Part shown: positions 1 through 7,407 of the stretch, in pieces
Numbering within the stretch: position 1 is the stretch's first letter
Layout of the letters: the number at the start of each line of letters is the position of its first letter
NCBI GenBank assembly: GCA_028279085.1
Contig: JANQSX010000018.1
Location: 1 to 15,574 of the forward strand
Direction of reading: 5' to 3'
From: Bdellovibrionales bacterium
GTDB taxonomy: Bacteria; Bdellovibrionota; Bdellovibrionia; Bdellovibrionales; UBA1609
DNA: 15,574 nucleotides
Position numbers and translations under genes: made by a program
Notes under the pieces: generated by a model
The model's database searches: none
Told to the model about the DNA's origin: nothing
The model's input: only the letters and a program-made list of their open reading frames with translations

Positions 1-587
1 AAGTGGTCGGAACATTTAATCCTTTGCCCGTGGATGAAGAAAAACATTATGAATTCATAAGTAAAATTACAGGAGGGCGGATTCCAAAAGAATATATACC
101 GGCAGTGGATAAAGGTTTTCAGGAACAAATGCAAAAAGGCCCGCTTGTTGGTTTCCCTATTGTGGGAGTGGAAGCTATTTTATCTGATGGAGCTTATCAT
201 GATGTGGACTCCAGTGAATTAGCTTTTAAAATTTGTGCAATGGCCGCTTTTCGTGAACATTTTTCCAAAGCCAAGCCGGCCGTACTGGAACCCATTATGA
301 AACTAGAAGTGTCCGCTCCTGATGAGTTCCAGGGTAATGTGATCGGACAAATCAATCAAAGACGGGGAATGGTTAAAAATACCACTTCTCAAAGTAAATT
401 TGTCACCATTGAAGCAGAAGTGCCTTTAGCAGAAATGTTTAACTATTCCACAGAATTACGATCTGCCACACAGGGAAAGGGAGAGTTTACAATGGAATTT
501 GCTTACTATTCCCAGGTTCCTAGAAATATACAGGAAGAACTGATTAAACAATATATAGAAAAAGAAAAAAAGGAGAAAAAAGCATGA
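1..587 (+). CDS. fusA: Elongation factor G, C-terminal part (5' end outside window)
   Basis: Translation elongation factor G is the ribosomal translocase GTPase. The visible 194 codons cover the end of domain IV and domain V; the GTPase domain lies off the left edge, and the frame is open to base 1. Diagnostic blocks are IPKEYIPAVDKGFQEQM, AYHDVDSSELAFK, LEPIMKLEV, the QRRGM segment and the domain V core EVPLAEMFNYSTELRS. All align without gaps to my memory of classical EF-G, ending in a lysine-rich tail. The Gly-Gln-Ile-Asn before RRGM differs from the Gly-Asp-Leu-Ser of E. coli. That leaves open a second EF-G paralogue (fusA2 type), which only the missing G domain would settle. The stop overlaps the dcd start (ATGA), so the two are probably cotranscribed and translationally coupled. 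Confidence 0.95.
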   Translation, partial: VVGTFNPLPVDEEKHYEFISKITGGRIPKEYIPAVDKGFQEQMQKGPLVGFPIVGVEAILSDGAYHDVDSSELAFKICAMAAFREHFSKAKPAVLEPIMKLEVSAPDEFQGNVIGQINQRRGMVKNTTSQSKFVTIEAEVPLAEMFNYSTELRSATQGKGEFTMEFAYYSQVPRNIQEELIKQYIEKEKKEKKA

Positions 588-1126
588 TTCTTTCTGATGG
601 AGGCATTCAATCTCGTCTGGAGAGTAAAGAGTTGCTTATCGATCCTCTGGATAAAAGTTGTATTCAACCCGCTTCTGTGGACTTAAAATTGGGAAAACAA
701 TTTATTATTATTAAGCATTGGGGAGCTGATATTTTGGATTTTAACTCCAAACCTAACTATCAGTCTGTTGAAGCCGATGAATTTCTGGTTCCTTCCCACT
801 CTTTTGTATTAGCCACTACTGTGGAATGTCTTCGCTTACCTCATGATTTAACAGCTTTTGTAGAAGGAAGAAGTTCTGTGGGACGTATGGGACTTTTTAT
901 TCAAAATGCCGGTTGGGTGGATCCCGGTTTTGAAGGACAACTCACTTTAGAACTTTATAATGCTAATTCTTTGCCTATCCGCCTGCATTCAGGACGCCGA
1001 ATCTGTCAAATTGTGTTTTGTAAAATGGATCAGAAGACAAAAAAACCTTATAAAGGTAAATATCAAGGCCAAAAAGGGGCTACAGGCACCCGAATTTTCA
1101 TGGATCAGGAAAATAGTGCAAAATGA
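584..1126 (+). CDS. dcd: dCTP deaminase (possibly bifunctional dCTP deaminase/dUTPase)
   Basis: This cytosolic enzyme of the trimeric dUTPase fold supplies dUTP or dUMP for thymidylate synthesis. The 180-residue length fits the family. The signature EGRSSVGRMGLF is followed by NAGWVDPGFEGQLTLELYN, which carries the catalytic glutamate (the E of LEL), and by the C-terminal KYQGQKGATG segment that closes over the nucleotide. The AGWVDPGFEG form resembles Firmicutes and archaeal enzymes, some of which are bifunctional and release dUMP, rather than the E. coli AHRIDPGWSG form. Which product is made cannot be decided from sequence alone. The start at 584 has AGGAG eight bases upstream and overlaps the fusA stop by four bases. 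A likely terminator lies about 80 bases after the stop. Confidence 0.95.
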   Translation: MILSDGGIQSRLESKELLIDPLDKSCIQPASVDLKLGKQFIIIKHWGADILDFNSKPNYQSVEADEFLVPSHSFVLATTVECLRLPHDLTAFVEGRSSVGRMGLFIQNAGWVDPGFEGQLTLELYNANSLPIRLHSGRRICQIVFCKMDQKTKKPYKGKYQGQKGATGTRIFMDQENSAK

Positions 1127-1204
1127 GAATAAATTTTGCTAATATCCTATTTGGTACATATGGATGCCATTATGTCATTTTTTCATTCAAGCATTAATGA
1201 AATA

Positions 1205-1240
1205 CCCGATACAGATGAGCCTGACTCGGGGTTTATTTAT
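1205..1240 (+). terminator. Probable intrinsic terminator after dcd
   Basis: CCCGA (1205-1209) pairs with TCGGG (1226-1230). Inside it, after a symmetric 2x2 internal loop, CAG (1212-1214) pairs with CTG (1221-1223) around a six-base loop. A T-rich tail, GTTTATTTATT, follows. The position between dcd and the CNNM gene suits the end of the fusA-dcd transcript. The tail is interrupted by A, so termination may be partial. Confidence 0.55.
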
Positions 1241-1278
1241 TGCTTTGTGTCTTTTTTTCTTGAATCCATTTTAATGTT

Positions 1279-1313
1279 GGGAGGCAATAGACAGCGTAGT
1301 CTGTCGTAACTAA
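1279..1313 (+). promoter_or_regulatory. Distant SD and hairpin before the CNNM gene start
   Basis: GGGAGG at 1279-1284 is the only strong SD-like sequence near the ATG at 1314, but it lies 29 bases away. Between them GACAG (1290-1294) and CTGTC (1301-1305) can form a five-pair hairpin with a six-base loop. That would shorten the effective spacing to about 13 bases. The in-frame TAA at 1311-1313 rules out an upstream start. A looped SD is inference. Confidence 0.35.
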
Positions 1314-2354
1314 ATGACTTTATTATTTACTTATTTTTTTCTGGCTGTAGTGGTGTCCTTTTGTTGTTCCGTAATGGAAGCGGTAATGCTTTCCACCACT
1401 TCCGTTTATGTCAGGGCCGCCATTAAAAAAAGAAAAGCTTATGGAAATTTATTAAAGTCTCTTAAAAACCAGGTTAATCGACCTTTATCAGCTATTTTAA
1501 CTTTGAACACCTTTGCTAATATGGTGGGAGCAGCTGGAGTAGGTGCTCAGGTGCATACTTTATACGGTAGCTCTTATGTTACCGTAGCTTCTATTGTTTT
1601 AACTCTAGTTATATTAATAGTATCTGAAATTATTCCTAAAACTATTGGAGCTAATTACTGGCGTACTTTGGCACCGGGGGTGGCTTATTTAGTCAGCGTT
1701 TTGATTTTCGCTCTTTATCCATCTGTGTGGTTTTCGGAAAAATTAAATCGCCTGCTCTTAAGAAAAAAAATAACCTCTGTCACCCGTGAAGACATGATTG
1801 TAACAGCAGAAATGGGAGCCAGTGAAGGAACTATCGGACAAAAAGAAAGTCGTGTAATTAAAAACCTGCTTATGCTGGATACTCTTAAAGTGTCTGAAAT
1901 AATGACTCCTCGAGCAGTGATCCTGGCTTTTGACAAAAAAATAAAAATCAAAGAAGCCATGGAAAAAAATCAACCCATTCGCTTTTCCCGTGTCCCTTTA
2001 TACGAGGGTAGTCTGGATCAGGTCGTGGGATTTATTCACCGTTATAAAATATTAGAAGCTTATTCCCATGATTTGTTTGATATTAGTCTAGAAGAATATA
2101 TGAAACCTATTCATTCTATTCCCGATCAAATTTCTGTAGCGGCAGCCTTGGATCAACTCATTAAAAGAAAAGAACATATTTTTATTGCCGTGGATTCTTA
2201 TGGTGTATTAACCGGTCTGGTAACCTTGGAAGATGCGATAGAAACTCTTTTAGGTGTTGAAATTGTGGACGAGTTTGATTCTGTGGCAGATATGAGACAA
2301 TACGCTTTAGAACAATGGCAAAATAGAAAAAAAACAATAGGATTTAATAAATAA
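1314..2354 (+). CDS. CNNM transmembrane/CBS-pair protein (CorC/HlyC-related, possible Mg2+/Co2+ transporter)
   Basis: This inner-membrane protein belongs to the CNNM (DUF21) family, members of which export or handle magnesium and cobalt. Hydrophobic segments at about residues 3-26, 58-80, 87-107 and 118-140 make up the CNNM domain, which includes the typical SEIIPKTIGA motif (104-113). A cytoplasmic CBS pair follows: the first CBS begins near LKVSEIMTPR (191-200), and the second ends with GLVTLEDAIETLLG (301-314) and EIVDEFDSVADMR. At 346 residues it lacks the C-terminal CorC/HlyC domain of longer relatives, as in many CNNM proteins of this size. ATG 1314 is the first possible start because TAA precedes it directly. 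Its stop overlaps the cutA start by one base, which suggests a two-gene unit linked to metal homeostasis. Substrate is inferred from the family only. Confidence 0.9.
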   Translation: MTLLFTYFFLAVVVSFCCSVMEAVMLSTTSVYVRAAIKKRKAYGNLLKSLKNQVNRPLSAILTLNTFANMVGAAGVGAQVHTLYGSSYVTVASIVLTLVILIVSEIIPKTIGANYWRTLAPGVAYLVSVLIFALYPSVWFSEKLNRLLLRKKITSVTREDMIVTAEMGASEGTIGQKESRVIKNLLMLDTLKVSEIMTPRAVILAFDKKIKIKEAMEKNQPIRFSRVPLYEGSLDQVVGFIHRYKILEAYSHDLFDISLEEYMKPIHSIPDQISVAAALDQLIKRKEHIFIAVDSYGVLTGLVTLEDAIETLLGVEIVDEFDSVADMRQYALEQWQNRKKTIGFNK

Positions 2355-2692
2355 TGCAATACGGATTTGTTTACGTAACAGCTCCCCATATTGAAGAAGC
2401 AAAGACAATAGCCCGTATTTGTTTAGATCAAAAACTGGTTGCTTGTGTAAATATCTTTCCTTCTGTTTTATCTTGCTATGAATGGCAAAGAGAATATAAA
2501 GAAGAAGAGGAAGTAATACTTATCTTAAAAACAAGACAGGATTTGTTTGAATCTTTATGCAAAACTTTGAAGGAAAATCATAGCTATACTTGTCCATGTG
2601 TTGTTTTTATCCCCCTTTCAAAAGGATATCTTCCTTTTTTTTCCTGGATGGATTCACAACTAAAACCGGCTATATCTACAAAAAGCATGTAA
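2354..2692 (+). CDS. cutA: CutA1-family divalent cation tolerance protein
   Basis: CutA1 proteins are small, very stable trimers with a ferredoxin-like fold, linked in E. coli to copper and other divalent-cation tolerance; their precise role is unsettled. The 112 residues match the usual length. Recognisable blocks are the N-terminal strand YVTAPHIEEAKTIA, LVACVNIFPSVLSCYEW (family consensus ACVN-I-x-V-x-S-x-Y-x-W), the VILILKTR strand, and a C-terminal GYLPFFSWMD segment corresponding to the family YLxWI end. The start overlaps the stop of the CNNM gene by one base, so translation is probably coupled. Having two genes of metal-related families side by side supports a shared physiological theme, although this is inference. 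No clear terminator was found downstream. Confidence 0.92.
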   Translation: MQYGFVYVTAPHIEEAKTIARICLDQKLVACVNIFPSVLSCYEWQREYKEEEEVILILKTRQDLFESLCKTLKENHSYTCPCVVFIPLSKGYLPFFSWMDSQLKPAISTKSM

Positions 2693-2739
2693 AATATTCA
2701 TAACAGTAAGAAATGACATTAATTTTACTTAATAATTCT

Positions 2740-2767
2740 TTGTAAAAAAGAGCTTTTCATGTAAAAA
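2740..2767 (+). promoter_or_regulatory. Possible promoter for the exported hydrolase gene
   Basis: TTGTAA (2740-2745) and TAAAAA (2762-2767) are separated by 16 bases, 33 bases before the ATG at 2800. The stretch is AT-rich, so chance matches are easy. Between 2771 and 2799 there is no purine-rich SD; the leader is almost all A and T. Confidence 0.25.
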
Positions 2768-2799
2768 GACTTTAAAAAATTAATTATTAAATAATACTT

Positions 2800-5700
2800 A
2801 TGTTACGTTTCTATACTCAACTTTTCATTTTCATCACCCTCTTTTCATTTCCTTCATTTTCTATCGCAGATGAATGCTCAAGTATTTTCGGTTCCAGATT
2901 ATATTATGAAGAAAGAGTAGTTGCCGAACGCGGAAAATTCAGAGCCTTGCATCCCAGCTACACTGATCCCGCTAGAGAGAGAGAATTAGTAGAATCATGG
3001 AATAAAGAGCCGCCTACTCCGTTTTTACTAAAACGTTTGTTGCCGGAAGACACTCAATTTATAAATCATCAATTATATCAACCTCAATCAGCGGCTGTAG
3101 TAAAGTTAGATGAACCAGGATCTACAGTAATGGTTAGAGTCCATTATAAATACCAGAATCGTGATTTTGAAACAAATGTAGCTTTTAGCAGAAGGGCCCT
3201 TGCTGATAATAAAAATAGTCAGTCCGGTAAAAACTGGTTAGTCGGTGAAAATGCCAAAGCAGCTATTTTGTTCTTACATGGAGGGGGAACCAAATCCACT
3301 GGCTCTCATGTGGGAAGCAAGGTAATCAGTCATTATAGAAATTATGACATAGACGTGTTGTCTATTGATCTACCTTGGCATGCTAATGGACATCGACAGT
3401 TTTTAGATCTTGAATCTGAGATTAGAAGTATGGGTGTTCTTGTACAAAAGTATATCCCTCCAAATGTTCCTTTATTCGTTTGGGGACATAGCTGGGGCTC
3501 TGTTTTTGCAGAACAGTTAATGAGAATGACAGATCGTCCACACAAGGAGTTCTTTTTTCATCATAATTTAAAAGGAGCAATTATACTGTCCACGGCTGTA
3601 GATGCAGCTCCTGGTAAGTCTCTTAAAGAAAAACAAGACGCATTTTTTAAAAGATCACAAACAGTGAAAGACCATATAGAAAATTATGAACAAGCAGAAT
3701 CAGAAACAAACTTTTGGTCAGGTATTATTAATGACGGTAAATTTAGTGCCTTAGGAGCTTTTTATTCCGCGAGTACTATATTTCAACTGAATCAACTAGT
3801 TCCCGCTCATAAAGGAAGAAAATATATTCCGGCTTTGATGGTTGTTGGTAAACATGACTCTCTCGTTTACTTTGGTTTTGAAGATTTATATGAGCATTAT
3901 AAAAAATTAAAAAATATAGAAACTCATTATATTGAAGAACCACTCCCTTATTACAGAAACAAAGACCTTCAAAGAGTAGGGCATTTACTGGGAGATTATT
4001 TGGATCCTAAGACAGGAGAACCTATAGACTTTTCTCTAGCCAGCAAATTCATGGCTAAACAACTAGCTTTAGATTCTATGAGAGGAAGTGAGATAAGAAT
4101 TCTGAATGCATTGGAGGCTATTAGAAACAATGATTTTAGGATAGAAGATACGGATTTAAAAACCGAAATTGATGTTATATCCAATCCGGGTTTTTTAGAT
4201 AGAATAGACAATCAACAGATTGTGGATGGATTATTATCATTAAAGAATGATGTATTATCAGGAAACACTGTAGGTGCTTCAACCACTATACAAGCATTAC
4301 AAAAAGCGGTAGAGCAATTAATTAATAATAAAGTAGATTCATCAACTATAGACAAAACAAAAGACAAAACAATATCGGATTTTATCCGATTATTACAAAT
4401 TTTTTCAAACAACCTGGCTTTTCGGGAATTTATAGCAGACCATGTCTATTACAGTGAAAAGAACACTGATAGTTACGCATCTATTTTTAAGGAAAAACTG
4501 CCAAATATTAGAGTGGAGTTATCAGATATTTTAAATCCTTATGCGACTCCTGTGAGCAGAATCACTAATATTTTAAATGATGCGCTGTCTTACATAGCTA
4601 ATCTTTCTAAACTAAAATCTGTAAATGAAAACTTATCACAACTGGTAGGTATACCTGATGTCACAAAGGGAATTAGTCCGAAACTCTTAACAGATCTAAA
4701 AACATTAAACACCTTGATAACAGAATTATTATCAGAATTATCAGTAAATAATAATACCGAGCTTATAAGAACCAAACAATCTGCTATTGAACAGAAAATA
4801 CAAGACATGAAAGAAAATTATGAAAAGTTTTTTAATTCAATAGCACGCTCTAACAGAAGGCAATCACCTCCTTTAGTAAGCAAGTTATTCAGTGTAAAAG
4901 TAAAAAGTATGGATGATGTGCATGCAATGAACGAAATAAACCAACTACCCCCTGCAGTAAAAGAGAAGGTAATAGTAATTATGACACAGTATTTTGAATT
5001 TCAAAGTATCATTAATGGAACTTACATACCTACTATGAATGACATAAAGAAAATTGGTATTAATGACAGATCAATTTCTGAAGGAGCTGAAACAAGGCGT
5101 AAAACTAAAGGCAAAATACGTAATACAATTCAAAAATTACACACTTTATCTAAAAAGAAGAAGGCCCAACTTCAGTTAAAAAGAGAGTGGGAACAAAAAA
5201 GAGACGAACTTCAGAAAAAACATAAAGCGCTACTTGAAAAAGTGAGACATCATATAAAGGAAATAAAAGAAAAAGGTTTGGAAGTGTTACCTAACAAACC
5301 TCCTGCTTCTATGAGTAATGAATATAAAATGAGTAAAAAAGAATTAAAAGAACTAGAAAAAGCTGGTGATGAGATGGAAAAAGTAATGGAACAAATAGCC
5401 GCCCAAAGTTTTGAAACTAAACAACCATTAAGCACTAAAGATATTATTAAACTAATTAATGAAAACCGTCCGATCATTGATAAATTTAATGAGCTATTTT
5501 CACAATATGTGCGTAACAGAGCTGAAATAAGAGAACAAGCTATTAGTGCCATAGAAAACGGTGAAATGGGACTCGCTCTTAAACAAGATGTGATTGCTAT
5601 TTATGGCAAAGGTTCTATGGGAAAACGACCAACCTTAGGTTCTGAATACATAGCCTTGGAAAAGTTAATCCAGGAGTTGGCTCAAGCGGAAGCACAAGTA

Positions 5701-6024
5701 CAAGCTATAAAAGGCATTTTATCACAGATAAACATGGAATATAACAAACTGATGAATTCCCTACTCAAATTAACAAAAAATACACAAACTAGAGAAAGAG
5801 AATTATTGGAACTGGCCGCTAATGCGAGAGATATAGAAAAAATTACTTTAAAAGACATACTGGATGGTAAGCTAGGTACCATTAGCACTGATACAATAAT
5901 GACCTTTGAACAAAAAGAAGAAGTAAAAGAGTATATTGATACTCATAATCTATTTTTTATTGATGCAGTAAGCACTTTTAGTAAATTAAAATCCAGCTTA
6001 CCTCCCCTTTTACCAACAGACTGA
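2800..6024 (+). CDS. Exported alpha/beta hydrolase fused to a long helical, coiled-coil region; C-terminal part unrecognised
   Basis: A 1074-residue protein. Residues 1-23 form a type I signal peptide (hydrophobic LFIFITLFSF core, cleavage likely after SIA), so it acts outside the cytoplasm. Residues about 120-420 are an alpha/beta hydrolase. The oxyanion-type HGGG is at 160-163, the nucleophile elbow GHSWG places Ser231, Asp353 follows GKH, and His395 follows RVG, so the catalytic triad is complete. An esterase, lipase or peptidase activity is plausible; the substrate is unknown. Residues about 430-1074 match no family I know. They are rich in Lys, Glu, Leu and Ile, predominantly helical by eye, with coiled-coil-like heptads near 772-830, 838-868 and 950-1015. 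The gene has no SD; the start is fixed by the signal peptide. It stands alone on the plus strand, convergent with the VOC gene 36 bases away. Confidence 0.85.
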   Translation: MLRFYTQLFIFITLFSFPSFSIADECSSIFGSRLYYEERVVAERGKFRALHPSYTDPARERELVESWNKEPPTPFLLKRLLPEDTQFINHQLYQPQSAAVVKLDEPGSTVMVRVHYKYQNRDFETNVAFSRRALADNKNSQSGKNWLVGENAKAAILFLHGGGTKSTGSHVGSKVISHYRNYDIDVLSIDLPWHANGHRQFLDLESEIRSMGVLVQKYIPPNVPLFVWGHSWGSVFAEQLMRMTDRPHKEFFFHHNLKGAIILSTAVDAAPGKSLKEKQDAFFKRSQTVKDHIENYEQAESETNFWSGIINDGKFSALGAFYSASTIFQLNQLVPAHKGRKYIPALMVVGKHDSLVYFGFEDLYEHYKKLKNIETHYIEEPLPYYRNKDLQRVGHLLGDYLDPKTGEPIDFSLASKFMAKQLALDSMRGSEIRILNALEAIRNNDFRIEDTDLKTEIDVISNPGFLDRIDNQQIVDGLLSLKNDVLSGNTVGASTTIQALQKAVEQLINNKVDSSTIDKTKDKTISDFIRLLQIFSNNLAFREFIADHVYYSEKNTDSYASIFKEKLPNIRVELSDILNPYATPVSRITNILNDALSYIANLSKLKSVNENLSQLVGIPDVTKGISPKLLTDLKTLNTLITELLSELSVNNNTELIRTKQSAIEQKIQDMKENYEKFFNSIARSNRRQSPPLVSKLFSVKVKSMDDVHAMNEINQLPPAVKEKVIVIMTQYFEFQSIINGTYIPTMNDIKKIGINDRSISEGAETRRKTKGKIRNTIQKLHTLSKKKKAQLQLKREWEQKRDELQKKHKALLEKVRHHIKEIKEKGLEVLPNKPPASMSNEYKMSKKELKELEKAGDEMEKVMEQIAAQSFETKQPLSTKDIIKLINENRPIIDKFNELFSQYVRNRAEIREQAISAIENGEMGLALKQDVIAIYGKGSMGKRPTLGSEYIALEKLIQELAQAEAQVQAIKGILSQINMEYNKLMNSLLKLTKNTQTRERELLELAANARDIEKITLKDILDGKLGTISTDTIMTFEQKEEVKEYIDTHNLFFIDAVSTFSKLKSSLPPLLPTD

Positions 6025-6060
6025 ATACAAATAAATAACAATACAACTATAGAATGAGAA

Positions 6061-6471
6061 TTAATATTCTTTTTCTTTTGTAAAACTTTTTATTTCCAAG
6101 AAATGTCCAAAAGGATCGTTGAAAAACATGGTTTTTTGTTCACCGGCCTTATTTTTAAACCGAACTTGTGGTGCTATATGAAAATCAACATTATTTTTTT
6201 TCAGTTGATTTTCCAAATATTCAAATTCCTGAAGAGATACAATGACTCCAAAATGAGGTATGGGAATTTCTTTCTTATCCACCACATTGGAATATGTAAA
6301 AAGTTTGTCTTTACTATCAATTAAATGACAAGTTAGCTGATGGCCAAAAAAATGAAAATCCACCCATAGATTACTGGAGCGGCCTTCTGTTGCACCTAAT
6401 AGCTCTCCATAAAACTTTTTAGCTTTTTTCAGGTCATTCACACCAATCGCTAAATGGAAAGGAACATTCAT
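6061..6471 (-). CDS. VOC-superfamily protein (glyoxalase/dioxygenase-like fold)
   Basis: A 136-residue cytosolic protein with two beta-alpha-beta-beta-beta modules of the vicinal oxygen chelate superfamily. The first module begins FHLAIGVNDLKKAKKFY, and the second ends FNDPFGHFLEIKSF. Candidate metal ligands are His6, His73 and Glu126, at positions used across the family. Members include glyoxalases, dioxygenases and resistance proteins; sequence does not tell which reaction is catalysed. I chose the ATG at 6471 because GGAG lies six bases upstream. ATG 6483 and TTG 6486 would add a few residues but have poorer SDs. The tRNA-Ala gene lies 43 bases upstream on the same strand with no terminator visible between, so the mRNA may be processed from a tRNA cotranscript. 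Confidence 0.85.
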   Translation of the reverse strand: MNVPFHLAIGVNDLKKAKKFYGELLGATEGRSSNLWVDFHFFGHQLTCHLIDSKDKLFTYSNVVDKKEIPIPHFGVIVSLQEFEYLENQLKKNNVDFHIAPQVRFKNKAGEQKTMFFNDPFGHFLEIKSFTKEKEY

Positions 6472-6514
6472 CGCTATCTCCATCAAATCACTTCTATAGA
6501 TTTATTAATTTTTA

Positions 6515-6587
<73 letters not shown>

Positions 6588-6590
6588 TTT

Positions 6591-6603
6591 TTTGTCTTTA
6601 TGG
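6591..6603 (-). promoter_or_regulatory. 13-bp element upstream of tRNA-Ala, shared with the other tRNA
   Basis: On the minus strand this reads CCATAAAGACAAA, ending three bases before the tRNA 5' end. The identical 13-mer lies upstream of the CAT tRNA gene. CATAAA (6597-6602) could act as a -10 element, with TTGACT 17 bases further upstream. The exact role is inferred. Confidence 0.4.
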
Positions 6604-6690
6604 CTTTTTATAAATACACAGTCAATCAAGTAATTGAATGAACTTGCAGAAAAATGAATGAAGAAAAACATAAACACTTAAATACAGAAA

Positions 6691-7209
6691 CTAAGCATTG
6701 CCGGTAGATATTTGATGATTCAGAAGACGAGCTATCCAAATTCTTTCACAAATTAGATTAAACCCTATAGCTTCCGCTCCCATCAAAACGGATTCAAAAT
6801 ATTGTTTCACATCCTCAATTTCATCCATACTCACTTCTGTATCGTATAAAGAATCTTCCAGCACTTCAATAAAGCTGATGAGATCCGGTGTAGTAACTAC
6901 TTTAGGAAGACGATTCATATCCAGATCAGAATAAATAGCAGGCTTAAATCCAATCAAACTGTCTGTTAATATGACTTTTTTTCCATTTGAAAAATTCACT
7001 TGTAAAAATAAATCTTTTTTTGAATCTTTACGAGGTAAAACTTCAGCAATAGTATTTGTATTCACTTTTAAGTACTTACCGTCTACACTCTGACAAATAA
7101 TCAATTCATTTATACCACTTTCCAGAAACCTGAGCCCTCGACTCTGTGATACAAAGTTTACAATAGATTGCACAAGAGAAGAAGGTGGTTCACATTTTTG
7201 TATTTTCAC
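6691..7209 (-). CDS. Hypothetical protein, 172 aa, GTG start
   Basis: I do not recognise this protein. It is predicted cytosolic, with no signal peptide or membrane helix. It has a mixed beta/alpha N-terminal half (strands such as KYLKVNT and DLFLQVNF), then VVTTPDLISFIEVLEDSL and a conserved-looking helical C-terminus ending EAIGFNLICERIWIARLL. The frame is open up to an ATG at 7320, but that extension would translate a perfect intrinsic terminator (7270-7310) as VSLSETLYLFFF. I place the start at GTG 7209, preceded by AAAAGGAG seven bases away, which gives the 172-residue product. The promoter should lie between 7270 and 7220; TATAAA at 7241-7246 is a weak -10 candidate. The gene sits between a lipoprotein gene and tRNA-Ala, which says little about function. 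Confidence 0.75.
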   Translation of the reverse strand: MKIQKCEPPSSLVQSIVNFVSQSRGLRFLESGINELIICQSVDGKYLKVNTNTIAEVLPRKDSKKDLFLQVNFSNGKKVILTDSLIGFKPAIYSDLDMNRLPKVVTTPDLISFIEVLEDSLYDTEVSMDEIEDVKQYFESVLMGAEAIGFNLICERIWIARLLNHQISTGNA

Positions 7210-7269
7210 AAATAAACTCCTTTTAATAAAAGCAATATTTTTTATATCGTCATAAAATCTATGAGGCTT

Positions 7270-7310
7270 AAAAAAAAATAGATAAAGTGTCTCTGAAAGA
7301 GACACTTTAT
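7270..7310 (-). terminator. Intrinsic terminator of the lipoprotein gene
   Basis: Perfect 13-bp inverted arms ATAAAGTGTCTCT (7282-7294) and AGAGACACTTTAT (7298-7310) enclose a three-base loop. In minus-strand orientation the stem is followed, after three bases, by a run of nine T (complement of 7270-7278). In plus orientation there is no T run, so it works for minus-strand transcripts, about 100 bases after the stop of the lipoprotein gene. Confidence 0.88.
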
Positions 7311-7407
7311 AAAAATTCAATACTTGTTAACTGTTATTAGCTTTAAGCTTTTAGGCCAGTAAAGAATGATAACAGGGTATATGAAATTCCGGACTGAAAA
7401 CAACTTC

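Noticed and set aside
960..1142. Plus-strand open frame overlapping the end of dcd
   Set aside because: It is out of frame inside a well-conserved gene, has no SD of its own and no family features.
5250..5552. 100-codon minus-strand frame inside the hydrolase gene
   Set aside because: It is antisense to a Lys/Glu-rich region, which makes Phe/Leu/Ser-rich shadow frames; it has no independent signals.
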